A stretch of DNA of 64,000 nucleotides, from the NCBI RefSeq assembly GCF_900142025.1, contig NZ_FQZM01000011.1, positions 1 through 64,000 of the forward strand, read 5' to 3'. The notes beneath the pieces were generated by a model, which saw only the letters and a list, made by a program, of their open reading frames with translations, ran no database searches and was not told the origin of the DNA. The DNA is from Desulfofundulus thermosubterraneus DSM 16057 (lineage in GTDB: Bacteria; Bacillota; Desulfotomaculia; Desulfotomaculales; Desulfovirgulaceae). Of this stretch, positions 15,579 through 24,320 are shown one piece after another. Both the position numbers and the translations under genes were made by a program. Numbering within the stretch: position 1 is the stretch's first letter; each line of letters opens with the position of its first letter.

Positions 15579-17105
15579 ATGGGTGCACAGATTACCGTAG
15601 TTGGATTGGGACCGGGCAATCCCGGTCACTTGCCCCTGACCGTGTGGGAGGTGTTGCGCAAGGCAAAACGCTTGTTTTTGCGCACCGAGCGTCATCCGGT
15701 AGTTCCCTGGCTTAAAGAAAAGGGCATCTCCTTTGAAACCTTTGATTGCTTCTACGAAACCGGCCGGGATTTTCAGGAAATCTACCGGCACATGGCTGAA
15801 GCCCTGTTTAGGGAAGCGGCCAAAGAGCCCCTGGTTTTTGCCGTGCCGGGCCATCCACTGATGGCAGAAGAAACCGTGGGAATTCTTTTGGAAGAAGGGC
15901 CCCGGCGGGGCTTGAAGGTGGACGTGCTGCCCGCCATGAGCTTTGTGGATGTGATCTGCAGCGCCCTGGGGCTGGACCCGGCCGGCGGGTTGCACCTGGT
16001 GGACGGTTTGCGCCTTGACCGGCTGGAACCAGTGCCGGGGGTAGGCAATATCATCTTCCAGGTGTACAGCCGCCTGGTGGCTTCGGATGTCAAGTTAACA
16101 CTCATGGAGTACTATCCCGCATCCCACCCGGTGACAGTGATCCGGGCGGCAGGGGTGCCCGGCCTGGAGCGAATTGAGGAGCACCCCCTGTACGAACTGG
16201 ACCGGCTGGATTGGTTTGATCACCTGACCAGCCTGTACCTCCCCCCTTGTTCCGGGGCAGCCGGTAAATGTCGTTATCCACTGGACTCCCTGATTGAGGT
16301 TATGGCCACCCTGCGGGGCGAGAAGGGTTGTCCCTGGGACCGGGAACAGACCCACCGCAGCCTGCGCCCTTTCTTGCTGGAAGAGACCTACGAAGTGCTG
16401 GAAGCTATTGACCAGGAAGACATGTATAAACTTTGTGAGGAATTGGGAGACTTATTGTTACAAGTAGTATTTCACAGCCAGCTGGCCAGGGAAAAGGGCT
16501 TCTTCGACATAAATGATGTGGTAAAGGGAATTACCGCTAAAATGCTGCGCCGGCACCCCCATGTCTTTGGAGATGTTTTGGTGCAGAATAGCGCGGAAGT
16601 CCTGGCCAACTGGGACCAGATTAAAGCGCGGGAGGGGGGCAAGGAAAGGCCGGCCTCTCTTTTAAAGGATGTTCCTCGCTCCCTGCCGGCCCTGTTGCAG
16701 GCCAGCTCCCTTCAGGCCAAAGCAGCCAGGGTTGGTTTTGACTGGCCCGATTACCGGGGTGCTCTGGACAAGGTTTTCGAGGAATTGCAGGAAGTAAGGC
16801 AGGCCCTTTCCGAGGGCCGGAAGGCGGAGCTGGAAAGGGAACTGGGAGATCTGCTTTTTGCGGTGGTCAATTTATCCCGGTTGCTGGGTGTGGAAGCTGA
16901 AGTAGCCCTTTGCGGGACTATCAACCGGTTTCGACGCCGCTTCCAGCATATAGAGGAAAGGGCGCGACAATGCGGCCGGGAGCTGTCCAGCTTTACCCTG
17001 GACCAGCTCGACGCCTGGTGGGAGGAAGCAAAAAAGGTAGAAGAGGCAGAAAAAAAGCGGAATAATTTTCATGTTGGGAGGAAACCCGGGAGATTTAGCG
17101 AATAA
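15579..17105 (+). CDS. mazG: MazG/YabN: tetrapyrrole-methylase-like plus MazG pyrophosphohydrolase
   Basis: The 508-residue fusion has an N-terminal SAM-dependent methylase fold (ITVVGLGPGNPGHLPL at residues 5-20, VFAVPGHPLMAEET) over ~220 residues and a C-terminal MazG domain with the substrate/metal helices LRGEKGCPWDREQTH, EETYEVLEAI and EELGDLLLQVVFH, and a second partial MazG half (ELERELGDLLFAVVNLSR). It corresponds to Bacillus YabN. MazG hydrolyses nucleoside triphosphates to monophosphates and pyrophosphate; the methylase half has no proven substrate. It lies upstream of hup in the conserved order. Confidence 0.93.
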   Translation: MGAQITVVGLGPGNPGHLPLTVWEVLRKAKRLFLRTERHPVVPWLKEKGISFETFDCFYETGRDFQEIYRHMAEALFREAAKEPLVFAVPGHPLMAEETVGILLEEGPRRGLKVDVLPAMSFVDVICSALGLDPAGGLHLVDGLRLDRLEPVPGVGNIIFQVYSRLVASDVKLTLMEYYPASHPVTVIRAAGVPGLERIEEHPLYELDRLDWFDHLTSLYLPPCSGAAGKCRYPLDSLIEVMATLRGEKGCPWDREQTHRSLRPFLLEETYEVLEAIDQEDMYKLCEELGDLLLQVVFHSQLAREKGFFDINDVVKGITAKMLRRHPHVFGDVLVQNSAEVLANWDQIKAREGGKERPASLLKDVPRSLPALLQASSLQAKAARVGFDWPDYRGALDKVFEELQEVRQALSEGRKAELERELGDLLFAVVNLSRLLGVEAEVALCGTINRFRRRFQHIEERARQCGRELSSFTLDQLDAWWEEAKKVEEAEKKRNNFHVGRKPGRFSE

Positions 17106-17144
17106 TAAGTCAGACTATGTCTAAACCTTCTGAGGGGGGTATTT

Positions 17145-17423
17145 ATGAACAAAGCAGAGCTCATTTCCCAGGTGGCAGAGAAAACAGAGCTGACTAAAAA
17201 GGATGCCGAAAAGGCTGTGAGCGCCGTACTGTCCGCTATTGAGGAAGCTCTGGCCCGGGGGGATAAGGTTCAGCTGGTCGGCTTTGGCACCTTTGAAATC
17301 CGTGAACGGGCCGCCCGCAAGGGCCGCAATCCACAAACAGGGGAAGAAATCGAGATTGCAGCCGCTCGCGTTCCCGTTTTCAAAGCTGGCAAGGCCCTGC
17401 GGGATGCCGTTTCAGCTACATAA
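17145..17423 (+). CDS. hup: HU-family DNA-binding protein
   Basis: The 92-residue protein has the full HU fold: [19 protein letters not shown] at the N-terminus, then [20 protein letters not shown] with the DNA-binding beta-arm, and a C-terminal helix. AGGGGGGT precedes the ATG. It is a nucleoid architectural protein. A terminator follows directly, so it ends a unit with mazG or is transcribed alone. Confidence 0.96.
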   Translation: MNKAELISQVAEKTELTKKDAEKAVSAVLSAIEEALARGDKVQLVGFGTFEIRERAARKGRNPQTGEEIEIAAARVPVFKAGKALRDAVSAT

Positions 17424-17438
17424 CAATCAAATGTGTAA

Positions 17439-17470
17439 AGAGGCCTGAAAACCGGGCCTCTATTTATTTT
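17439..17470 (+). terminator. Terminator after hup
   Basis: AGAGGCC at 17439-17445 pairs with GGCCTCT at 17455-17461, followed by ATTTATTTT. Confidence 0.8.
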
Positions 17471-18009
17471 CAACGCAAAAGATGGCGGATGCACGAGCTA
17501 AATGAAAGGACAAGCCTCATTTTATTCCCTTTTAGCCAAAAATAACTATCGACTATCATGTGTATTTATGGTAACATTAACAATAAATACCAACGGGGGT
17601 GGTAGGCTTGTGCTTCGACAAGCATCTTGGAATCTCTGGAAAGTGCAGAGGGGAAGCCATTGGCGGAAGGTTTCAGTGTTCAGGAGGGAAGGTGCCGTAC
17701 TCCGCTTTTAAGGTTTTGTGCCGTGGACCGGACCGGGTGTGGCGATGGCGAACGGGTATGGAGGTGAGAGGGCCTTGACGGTTTAAGGGGCCGGCAAAGG
17801 GGGAAATGGTTGGTGGTGCGGGTATTCCACAAAAAGGTGAGGACGCCTGGTCCAGGAATGCGTGTGGCTTCTTTTAAAAGCCTTTAAAAACGCGAAAGAG
17901 CGGTACCCCGCCATCAACAGGGAACCGTTTCGTTACCGTACCGGCCGGCCGTACGGAATTTAAAAAGCAAGGAGGTGTGACGGGCCTTGCCGGCGTGGGC
18001 ATAATTTTA
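17471..18009. other. Gene-poor gap between hup and the SpoIID-like gene
   Basis: No gene is supported in this 540-bp stretch. A dyad GTATTTAT-N13-ATAAATAC is near 17560-17590, and GGCTTCTTTTAAAAGCC near 17866-17882 could be a weak hairpin. Short open frames here lack family resemblance and good ribosome sites. It may hold decayed sequence or an unrecognised RNA. Confidence 0.4.
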
Positions 18010-18068
18010 CCCCTCCGGGCAAAAAATAAGGGGCAAATCCGAGTAATGGCTATTTCGCTACGGAGGGG
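18010..18068 (+). promoter_or_regulatory. Possible ribosome-site-sequestering hairpin
   Basis: CCCCTCCG at 18010-18017 is the exact reverse complement of CGGAGGGG at 18061-18068, which is the ribosome binding site of the next gene (ATG 18076). A 43-base loop separates the arms. Pairing would hide the ribosome site, so translational control is possible. No known riboswitch class was recognised. Confidence 0.4.
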
Positions 18069-18075
18069 AAGAAAG

Positions 18076-19023
18076 ATGTTAAAGCCCACGTTTACCCGCG
18101 CAGTTATTGTCACCACCTTGATCGGTCTGTTGATAGCCGGTTGTACCAGAGCGGCACCCCGCAAACCGGTACCCCCTGCTCCCGGTCGGGAGCCTACGAT
18201 CAGCCTTTATGTTAATGAAACCGGTGAAAGGAAAAACATAAAATTGGAAGACTATGTGGCCGGCGTGGTGGCGGCGGAAATGGAACCGACCTGGCCGGTA
18301 AATGCCCTGGCAGCCCAGGCGATTTTGGCCCGCACCTTTACCATGGAAAATATCAAGGCCGGACGGGTCAAGAAACTTCACGGCACCGATGCTTCCACCA
18401 GCCCTCAGGAGTTTCAGGCCTACGATCCCTCCCGGATTAACGATAACGTCAGGCAGGCCGTGGCCCGCACCCGGGGAGAGGTGGCTATGTACAGGGGGGA
18501 TTATATCAAGGCCTGGTTTAACGCCTGCGATGGTGGTGTGACCGCCTCTGCGGCCGAGGGGTTGGCCTACACCAAGACTCCCACACCCTATGTGCGGGCA
18601 GGTGTGCGGGATAACTGCCTGTCCATTACCACACCCGAGAACCGGCACTGGGAGAGGCGCATTCCCTTAGAACAGGTCCGGGCGGCAGTAACGAAAATCA
18701 CCGGACGGGATCCGGGGCCAATTACATCGGTGCGCATAGTGCGCCGCGGCCCCTCGGGACGGGCTGAGCAACTGCAGGTTGGGAAGGCAACCGTAAGTGG
18801 CCCGGCACTCCGCCTGGCCCTGGGGAGCGAGTGGGTACGCTCCATGCTCCTTACAAGTGCCCGGGTAGAGGGCAATGCCCTGGTCCTCACCGGGAAAGGG
18901 TTCGGACACGGTGTGGGCATGTGTCAGTGGGGAGCCAGGTTGCTGGCCCAAAAGGGACGTTCTCCGGAGGATATCGTCCGCTTTTACTTTAAGGACATTG
19001 AAATAAGAAAGTTATGGCAGTAA
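18076..19023 (+). CDS. SpoIID/LytB-domain lipoprotein
   Basis: The 315-residue protein starts with a lipoprotein signal (hydrophobic helix ending LLIAGC, Cys23 as lipidation site), then a proline-rich linker and a SpoIID/LytB domain: LEDYVAGVVAAEMEPTWPVNA, LAAQAILARTFTM and the C-terminal GKGFGHGVGMCQWGARLLA. SpoIID-type proteins are lytic transglycosylases or amidase enhancers acting on peptidoglycan, and are used in engulfment or germination. ATG 18076 has GGAGGGG seven bases upstream. Placement before yabP-yabQ fits a sporulation role. It is shorter and differs from SpoIID proper, so no gene name is given. Confidence 0.85.
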   Translation: MLKPTFTRAVIVTTLIGLLIAGCTRAAPRKPVPPAPGREPTISLYVNETGERKNIKLEDYVAGVVAAEMEPTWPVNALAAQAILARTFTMENIKAGRVKKLHGTDASTSPQEFQAYDPSRINDNVRQAVARTRGEVAMYRGDYIKAWFNACDGGVTASAAEGLAYTKTPTPYVRAGVRDNCLSITTPENRHWERRIPLEQVRAAVTKITGRDPGPITSVRIVRRGPSGRAEQLQVGKATVSGPALRLALGSEWVRSMLLTSARVEGNALVLTGKGFGHGVGMCQWGARLLAQKGRSPEDIVRFYFKDIEIRKLWQ

Positions 19024-19026
19024 GCA

Positions 19027-19052
19027 GGTGGCGCCCGCCACCGTTTTTTTTT
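19027..19052 (+). terminator. Terminator after the SpoIID-like gene
   Basis: GGTGGC-GCCC-GCCACC at 19027-19042 followed by a run of nine T residues. Confidence 0.85.
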
Positions 19053-19110
19053 GCATAAAACACGCCGGGGTGCATAGATATGAAAGTGAACAGTCCGGGG
19101 GGTGAAGCCC

Positions 19111-19383
19111 GTGGAGGGTAAGCATAAAGTAATGTTGACCGACCGCAAGTACCTGCTGGTTGAAGGCGTGCGGCATGTGGAGAGCTTTGACGAGAACGAG
19201 ATCACCCTGGACACCACCATGGGTTTTCTGACCTTAAAGGGGGAAGGTTTACATATCACCCAGCTGGACCTGCAAAAAGGCAATCTGACCGCTGAAGGGT
19301 TCTTCGCCAGCTTTTTGTTCCAGGAAGACAAAGGCAGGGGGCGGGCCAAAGGAAAAAACGTGTTGAAACGGTTGTTGAAGTAA
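19111..19383 (+). CDS. yabP: Sporulation protein YabP
   Basis: The 90-residue protein matches YabP: LTDRKYLLVEGVRHVESFDE and TTMGFLTLKGEGLHITQLDL are typical. GTG 19111 is preferred because GGGGGGTG lies seven bases upstream, whereas the GTG at 19102 is inside that site. YabP is a small beta-rich protein of the spore assembly set and always precedes yabQ in spore formers. A short GC hairpin and T-run separate it from yabQ. Confidence 0.88.
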   Translation: MEGKHKVMLTDRKYLLVEGVRHVESFDENEITLDTTMGFLTLKGEGLHITQLDLQKGNLTAEGFFASFLFQEDKGRGRAKGKNVLKRLLK

Positions 19384-19390
19384 GCACATA

Positions 19391-19412
19391 AGCGCGGGTG
19401 GGCGCTTTTTTT
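19391..19412 (+). terminator. Hairpin with T-run between yabP and yabQ
   Basis: AGCGC (19391-19395) pairs with GCGCT (19402-19406) around GGGTGG, followed by seven T. The five-pair stem makes it a weak terminator or attenuator. Confidence 0.5.
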
Positions 19413-19434
19413 ACTGGCCAAGGTGGTGATGCCC

Positions 19435-19986
19435 ATGACTCTGGCTGAACAATTAAACGCTTTCCTGTTATCCCTGTTGACCGGTTTAATGTCGGGCTTT
19501 GCCTACGATCTTTACCGGGTTTTGCGGGAAATGCTCCGTCTCAAGAAAGCGGGCACTTTTATTGGAGACCTGCTCTTCTGGCTGTTCCTGCTGGTAGTGG
19601 TGTTCGGCCTTTTACTGGTCGGCAATGATGGTGAGGTACGCTTTTATGTTTTTCTGGGACTGGCCTTGGGGGCAGGAATACACCTGATCTTTTTTAGTTC
19701 TGCAGCCCGTCGTTTTATTTACCGGAGCACATATCTTTTCTTACGGACAATCCAAATAATTGCGGCTGGGGCGGTAGCATTCTTTCGTATACTTATCTTC
19801 CCCTTCCGGGTCATTTTTTTCCTGGTGGTTTGGCCTGCGGCCCTGGGAGGGCGCGCTTTATGCCTGGCGGGCAGGAGGGTTGGCCGGGTGGGTAAAGGTG
19901 TCTTCGGCCCTTACGTACACCGTTTTTCCGGCGGTCTGCATTCCCTTTGGTTGCGCTTGAGCAACCGGTGGCGTCCAAGACGGTAA
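19435..19986 (+). CDS. yabQ: Spore cortex protein YabQ
   Basis: The 183-residue membrane protein has YabQ features: an N-terminal helix (LNAFLLSLLTGLMSGFAYDL), DLYRVLREMLRLKKAG, and several further hydrophobic segments. ATG 19435 follows AAGGTGGTG. YabQ localises to the outer forespore membrane and is needed for cortex formation in Bacillus. In Bacillus it is followed by divIC; here the microcompartment island is found instead, and divIC lies 22 kb downstream. Confidence 0.88.
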   Translation: MTLAEQLNAFLLSLLTGLMSGFAYDLYRVLREMLRLKKAGTFIGDLLFWLFLLVVVFGLLLVGNDGEVRFYVFLGLALGAGIHLIFFSSAARRFIYRSTYLFLRTIQIIAAGAVAFFRILIFPFRVIFFLVVWPAALGGRALCLAGRRVGRVGKGVFGPYVHRFSGGLHSLWLRLSNRWRPRR

Positions 19987-20045
19987 ATTTATACCAGCTA
20001 AAATTGAAACCTTCAAAAAAGATACGAAAAGACGGTTTTGTCCAG

Positions 20046-20081
20046 ATCGTTCATCCCCCCGGGGTGAACGATATTTTTTTA
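20046..20081 (+). terminator. Strong terminator after yabQ, at the left edge of the BMC island
   Basis: ATCGTTCA and CCCC (20046-20058, one bulged T) pair with GGGG and TGAACGAT (20061-20072), then ATATTTTTTT. It insulates the sporulation unit from the island. Confidence 0.85.
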
Positions 20082-20151
20082 TGGCCGTTCTGCGAGCACA
20101 CTAAAGTGCTAAATGCAGTCGTAATCGTCCACAGGCCGGGCGGCGGATTAT

Positions 20152-20174
20152 CTCGAATAATAAGCCTCGAATAA
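20152..20174 (+). promoter_or_regulatory. Direct repeat CTCGAATAA upstream of the BMC operon
   Basis: CTCGAATAA occurs at 20152-20160 and again at 20166-20174, a 14-bp period, within TCTCGAATAATAAG and CCTCGAATAAGAAG. Direct repeats of this kind are common targets of AraC-type activators, and the island encodes one. No cobalamin riboswitch was recognised in 20082-20248. Confidence 0.4.
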
Positions 20175-20248
20175 GAAGTCTGAAACAGAAGAAAATTACG
20201 TCCATACTCAAAGTGTTTTGTATGAGCAAATTTACAGGAGGGGTGCTT

Positions 20249-21367
20249 GTGAGCCAGGTTAAGGTGATGATTGCTCCCAGCAGGTACGTTCAGGGAGCGG
20301 GTGCACTGGCGGAAATCGGTGAGCATGTAAGCAGGCTGGGCAAAAAGGTCTTTGTGACCGGCGGCAAAACTGCTTTTGCCCAGACCCGGGAGGACATTGA
20401 GAAAAGTTGCCAGGAAAAGGGTGTTGCGTGCATATTCGAGACATTCCGGGGTGAATGCTGCGACTCCGAGATTGAGCGGCTGAAAGCGGCGGCTATGTCT
20501 GCCGGATGTGACGTGGTGATGGCGGTAGGCGGCGGCAAGGTTATCGATGCCGGTAAGGCGGTTGCCGCCCTGATGAAGGTGCCGGTTGTGATTGTACCGA
20601 CCATTGCGGCTACCGATGCTCCATGCAGCGCTTTATCCGTAATTTATACCGAAGAGGGAGTTTTCGACCGCTATTTCATCCTGCCGCAAAACCCCAACCT
20701 GGTCCTGGTTGACACTTCGATTATCGCCAGGGCACCGGTACGTTTCCTGGTAGCCGGGATGGGGGACGCGCTGGCAACCTGGTTTGAAGCGGCCTCCTGT
20801 GCGCAGGCGGCTGCCCAAAACATACCCGGCGGCCGTACCACTACCGCTGCCCTGCGGCTGGCGCGGTTGTGTTATGAGATTCTCATCGAGTATGGAGAGC
20901 AGGCCAGGCTGGCTGTCGAGCGCGGGGTAGTGACTCCGGCGGTGGAAAAAATAGTGGAGGCCAATACTTTACTTTCGGGTATCGGCTTTGAGAGCTCCGG
21001 CCTGGCTGCTGCGCACGCCATTCACGACGGCCTGACGGTGCTGGAAGAGACCCACCACGCCTACCACGGGGAAAAGGTGTCTTTCGGGACTCTGGCTCAC
21101 CTGGTGCTGGAGGAACACCCGAGAGAAGAAATGGAGGAAGTGCTTGATTTTTGCACCCGCGTGGGCCTTCCCGTTACACTGGCCGAGCTGGGTGTGAAAG
21201 ACCCATCACCGGAAAAACTCCGGCGGGTGGCCAGCAAAGTATGTGAACCGGGAATGATGATTCACAATATGCCCTTCCCGGTCACGCCGGACATGGTTTA
21301 TGATGCCATCCTGGCCGCTGATGCCATTGGACAGGCTTACCTGCGCCGGCATGGTATCACAACTTAA
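20249..21367 (+). CDS. gldA: Glycerol dehydrogenase (GldA family), first copy
   Basis: The 372-residue protein is a zinc/iron-type NAD-dependent polyol dehydrogenase of the GldA group. GTG 20249 follows AGGAGGGG, and gives the usual N-terminus (VMIAPSRYVQGAGAL). Visible are the nucleotide-binding GGGKVIDAGKAVA, TIAATDAPCSALSVIYTEEG, and metal ligands in GMGDALATWFEA, AAAHAIHDGL and HHAYHGEKV. GldA oxidises glycerol to dihydroxyacetone and also acts on 1,2-diols. No encapsulation helix is seen, so it probably acts outside the shell. It is the first gene of the island, where Pdu loci would carry other genes. A second copy lies at 36900. Confidence 0.88.
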   Translation: MSQVKVMIAPSRYVQGAGALAEIGEHVSRLGKKVFVTGGKTAFAQTREDIEKSCQEKGVACIFETFRGECCDSEIERLKAAAMSAGCDVVMAVGGGKVIDAGKAVAALMKVPVVIVPTIAATDAPCSALSVIYTEEGVFDRYFILPQNPNLVLVDTSIIARAPVRFLVAGMGDALATWFEAASCAQAAAQNIPGGRTTTAALRLARLCYEILIEYGEQARLAVERGVVTPAVEKIVEANTLLSGIGFESSGLAAAHAIHDGLTVLEETHHAYHGEKVSFGTLAHLVLEEHPREEMEEVLDFCTRVGLPVTLAELGVKDPSPEKLRRVASKVCEPGMMIHNMPFPVTPDMVYDAILAADAIGQAYLRRHGITT

Positions 21368-21484
21368 CATTGATGGGTGAATCTTCCTTTCCGGCAGAGC
21401 TTCCCGCCCGGTCGGGAAAGCAGCTGGAAAGGAGTTTCCCATAATTTAAATATCCAAACAACTGCTAAGGAGGTTGAATTATTG

Positions 21485-21769
21485 ATGAGTGGAGAAGCGT
21501 TGGGCATGGTGGAGACGCGGGGACTGGTCCCGGCTATCGAGGCGGCGGACGCCATGGTAAAGGCGGCAAACGTAGTTTTGCTGGGCTATGAAAAGATCGG
21601 TTCCGGCCTGGTTACGGTCATGGTCCGGGGCGACGTCGGTGCAGTCAAAGCTGCTACCGATGCCGGTGCGGCTGCAGCCAAGCGGGTTGGAGAAGTAGTC
21701 TCCGTACACGTCATTCCGCGCCCGCATACCGACGTGGAAAAGATCTTGCCTGCACCAGATAAGAAGTAA
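21485..21769 (+). CDS. BMC-H hexameric shell protein (PduA/PduJ type)
   Basis: The 94-residue protein is a single BMC domain: [40 protein letters not shown] and HVIPRPH at the C-terminus. These form flat hexamers that tile the shell facets and have a central pore for substrate entry. ATG 21485 has AAGGAGG upstream. The frame upstream of it (from 21377) has no family match. It is 117 bases after gldA. Confidence 0.95.
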   Translation: MSGEALGMVETRGLVPAIEAADAMVKAANVVLLGYEKIGSGLVTVMVRGDVGAVKAATDAGAAAAKRVGEVVSVHVIPRPHTDVEKILPAPDKK

Positions 21770-21785
21770 TTTGGAGGTGGCTTAG

Positions 21786-22610
21786 GTGGATGAGCAACTT
21801 GTCCAGAAGGTGCTGGAACAGGTGATGAAAAAAGTGGGGGCGGCCAGCAGCAGTGCTGCGGCATCCAGCGTGCCCGCCAGTTCCTCTCCTGTCGCCGAGC
21901 AGGTTGCAGGAAGGGGGTTGACTTCCTTGCCTACCGAATTTGTCGGTACGGCCATGGGGGATACCATCGGCCTGGTCATTGCCAACGTTGATCCGTTGCT
22001 CCACGAGAAGATGGGGCTGGACAGCCGTTACCGGTCGATCGGCATCCTGGGCGGCCGTACTGGTGCCGGTCCGCAGATCATGGCGGCGGATGAAGCGGTG
22101 AAGGCAACCAATACCGAGGTCGTGGCCGTTGAGCTGCCCCGGGATACCAGGGGTGGTGCCGGTCATGGCAGCCTGATCATCTTCGGAGCCGAGGAGGTTT
22201 CCGACGCCCGCCGGGCGGTGGAAGTTGCTCTGCAGGAGTTACAGAGGACTTTTGGCGACGTTTACGCTAATGATGCCGGCCATCTGGAGTTCCAGTACAC
22301 TGCGCGGGCCAGCCATGCCCTGGAGAAGGCGTTTGGTGCGCCGCTGGGGCGGGCATTCGGCCTGATCGTAGGTGCACCTGCAGCCATTGGCGTGGTCTGC
22401 TGCGATACGGCGGTCAAGGCAGCGGAGGTGCAGGTGATTGGTTACGCCAGCCCGGCCAAGGGGACAAGTTTTACCAACGAAGCTATCCTTTTCATCTCGG
22501 GTGACTCCGGTGCCGTCCGCCAGGCTCTTATTGCTGCCCGGGAAGTCGGGATCGCCCTGCTCAGTACCTTGGGAGACAAACCCCAATCCTTGACCAGGCC
22601 CTATATTTAA
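21786..22610 (+). CDS. pduB: BMC-T tandem-domain shell protein (PduB type)
   Basis: The 274-residue protein has an N-terminal amphipathic helix (LVQKVLEQVMKKV), an Ala/Ser-rich linker, then two permuted BMC domains of the PduB kind (EFVGTAMGDTIGLVIANVDP, SIGILGGRTGAGPQIMAADE, GLIVGAPAAIGVVCCDTAVK). PduB trimers can open and close a central pore and link the shell to the enzyme core through the N-terminal part. Start GTG 21786 with GGAGGTGG upstream. Confidence 0.93.
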   Translation: MDEQLVQKVLEQVMKKVGAASSSAAASSVPASSSPVAEQVAGRGLTSLPTEFVGTAMGDTIGLVIANVDPLLHEKMGLDSRYRSIGILGGRTGAGPQIMAADEAVKATNTEVVAVELPRDTRGGAGHGSLIIFGAEEVSDARRAVEVALQELQRTFGDVYANDAGHLEFQYTARASHALEKAFGAPLGRAFGLIVGAPAAIGVVCCDTAVKAAEVQVIGYASPAKGTSFTNEAILFISGDSGAVRQALIAAREVGIALLSTLGDKPQSLTRPYI

Positions 22611-22631
22611 CAGCGTGGGAGGTGAGGATTA

Positions 22632-24305
22632 ATGGCTAAACGTTCCAAACGTTTTGAGGTTCTGGCAAAAAGGCCGGTCAACCAGGACGGGTTTGTGGCG
22701 GAATGGCCGGAAGTGGGCCTGATAGCCATGAACAGTCCTTTCGACCCAAAACCCAGCCTGAAGATCGAAAACGGCCGGGTTGTGGAGATGGACGGCAAGC
22801 GCCGTGAAGATTTCGATATGATCGAGCAATTTATTGCTGATTATTTTATCGATGTTAATGTCGCCCCGGAAGTAATGGCCATGGATTCCGCGCAGATTGC
22901 CAGGATGATCGTGGACATTAACGTGCCTCGCGAAGAAATCGCCAGGCTGGCTCAGGGTATGACCCCGGCCAAAGTGGTCGAAGTGCTCGGGCACATGAAC
23001 ATCGTGGAAATCATGATGGGCATGATGAAAATGCGTGCCCGGAAGACGCCGGCCAATCAATGTCACGTTACCAATTTGCGGGACAACCCGGTACAAATCG
23101 CTGCGGACGCAGCAGAAGCTGCCTTGCGGGGATTTGCCGAGCAGGAAACCACCGTGGGCGTGGTCCGCTACGCTCCTTTCAACGCCCTGGCCCTGCTGGT
23201 GGGTTCCCAGACGGGTCGCGGCGGCGTGCTCACTCAGTGTGCTCTGGAAGAAGCTACCGAGTTGCAGCTCGGGATGCGCGGCCTTACCTCTTACGCCGAA
23301 ACTATTTCGGTGTACGGTACAGAACAGGTATTTGTTGACGGTGACGATACTCCGTGGTCCAAAGCGTTCCTGGCCTCGGCTTATGCTTCGCGCGGCCTGA
23401 AGATGCGCTTCACTTCGGGTACCGGTTCGGAGGTACAGATGGGTTACGCTGAGGGCAAGTCCATGCTTTACCTGGAAGCCCGCTGCGTAATGCTTACCAA
23501 AGGTGCAGGTGTGCAGGGTCTGCAAAACGGTTCCATCAGCTGCATCGGTGTGCCGGGTGCCGTACCCACGGGTATCCGGGCGGTGGCGGCTGAAAACCTG
23601 ATCACCATGATGCTGGATCTGGAAGTGGCTTCCGGTAACGACCAGACTTTTTCCCACTCGGATATACGGCGGACTGCCCGCATGCTGCCGCAGTTCGCAG
23701 CAGGTACGGACTTTATCTTCTCCGGGTACAGCGCGGTATCCAACTACGACAACATGTTTGCGGGGTCCAACTTTGATATTGAGGATATGGACGATTACCT
23801 GATCCTGCAGCGGGACCTGATGGTGGACGGTGGGGTGCGGCCGGTAAGCGAGGAAGAAGTAGTTGCCGTACGCAACCGGGCAGCCAGAGCGCTGCAGGCG
23901 GTATTTAAGGAACTGGGCCTGCCTGAAATCACCGACGAAGAAGTTGAGGCTGCAACCTACGCGCACGGTTCCGAAGATATGCCGCCGCGCAAGGTGACAG
24001 AAGACCTCAAGGCGGCTCAGGACATGATTGCACGCGGCGTAACCGGCCTGGATGTGGTCAAGGCCCTGGCCAGGCACGGCTTTGAAGATATCGCACAAAA
24101 TATACTCAACATGCTCAAGCAGAGGGTATCCGGTGACTACCTGCATACCTCTGCCATTCTGGACCGGAATTTCCATGTCATCTCGGCAGTAAACGATCTT
24201 AACGACTACCGGGGTCCAGGAACCGGTTACCGTTTGAGCAAGGAGCGCTGGGAGGAAATTAAGAATATTGCCCAGGCTCTGCGGCCAGAAAACATGGAAA
24301 TCTAG
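22632..24305 (+). CDS. pduC: B12-dependent diol/glycerol dehydratase, large subunit
   Basis: The 557-residue protein is the full-length alpha subunit of the propanediol/glycerol dehydratase family (usual length ~554). It begins KRFEVLAKRPVNQDGFVAEW and contains TSGTGSEVQMGYAEGKSMLYLE split here as TSGTGSEVQMGY and EGKSMLYLEARC, and GSNFDIEDMDDY. With PduD and PduE it makes the adenosylcobalamin enzyme that converts 1,2-propanediol to propanal or glycerol to 3-hydroxypropanal. The sequence alone does not separate the two preferences. It is encoded directly upstream of pduD and pduE. Confidence 0.95.
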   Translation: MAKRSKRFEVLAKRPVNQDGFVAEWPEVGLIAMNSPFDPKPSLKIENGRVVEMDGKRREDFDMIEQFIADYFIDVNVAPEVMAMDSAQIARMIVDINVPREEIARLAQGMTPAKVVEVLGHMNIVEIMMGMMKMRARKTPANQCHVTNLRDNPVQIAADAAEAALRGFAEQETTVGVVRYAPFNALALLVGSQTGRGGVLTQCALEEATELQLGMRGLTSYAETISVYGTEQVFVDGDDTPWSKAFLASAYASRGLKMRFTSGTGSEVQMGYAEGKSMLYLEARCVMLTKGAGVQGLQNGSISCIGVPGAVPTGIRAVAAENLITMMLDLEVASGNDQTFSHSDIRRTARMLPQFAAGTDFIFSGYSAVSNYDNMFAGSNFDIEDMDDYLILQRDLMVDGGVRPVSEEEVVAVRNRAARALQAVFKELGLPEITDEEVEAATYAHGSEDMPPRKVTEDLKAAQDMIARGVTGLDVVKALARHGFEDIAQNILNMLKQRVSGDYLHTSAILDRNFHVISAVNDLNDYRGPGTGYRLSKERWEEIKNIAQALRPENMEI

Positions 24306-24320
24306 GGGAGGTGAAAGGGA

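Noticed and set aside
20082-20248. Cobalamin riboswitch expected before a B12-dependent operon
   Set aside because: No B12-box-like core or matching fold was recognised; only short direct repeats are present.
20249-21367. GldA copy 1 as a PduQ equivalent inside the shell
   Set aside because: It belongs to the glycerol dehydrogenase family and lacks an encapsulation helix, so calling it PduQ is not supported.
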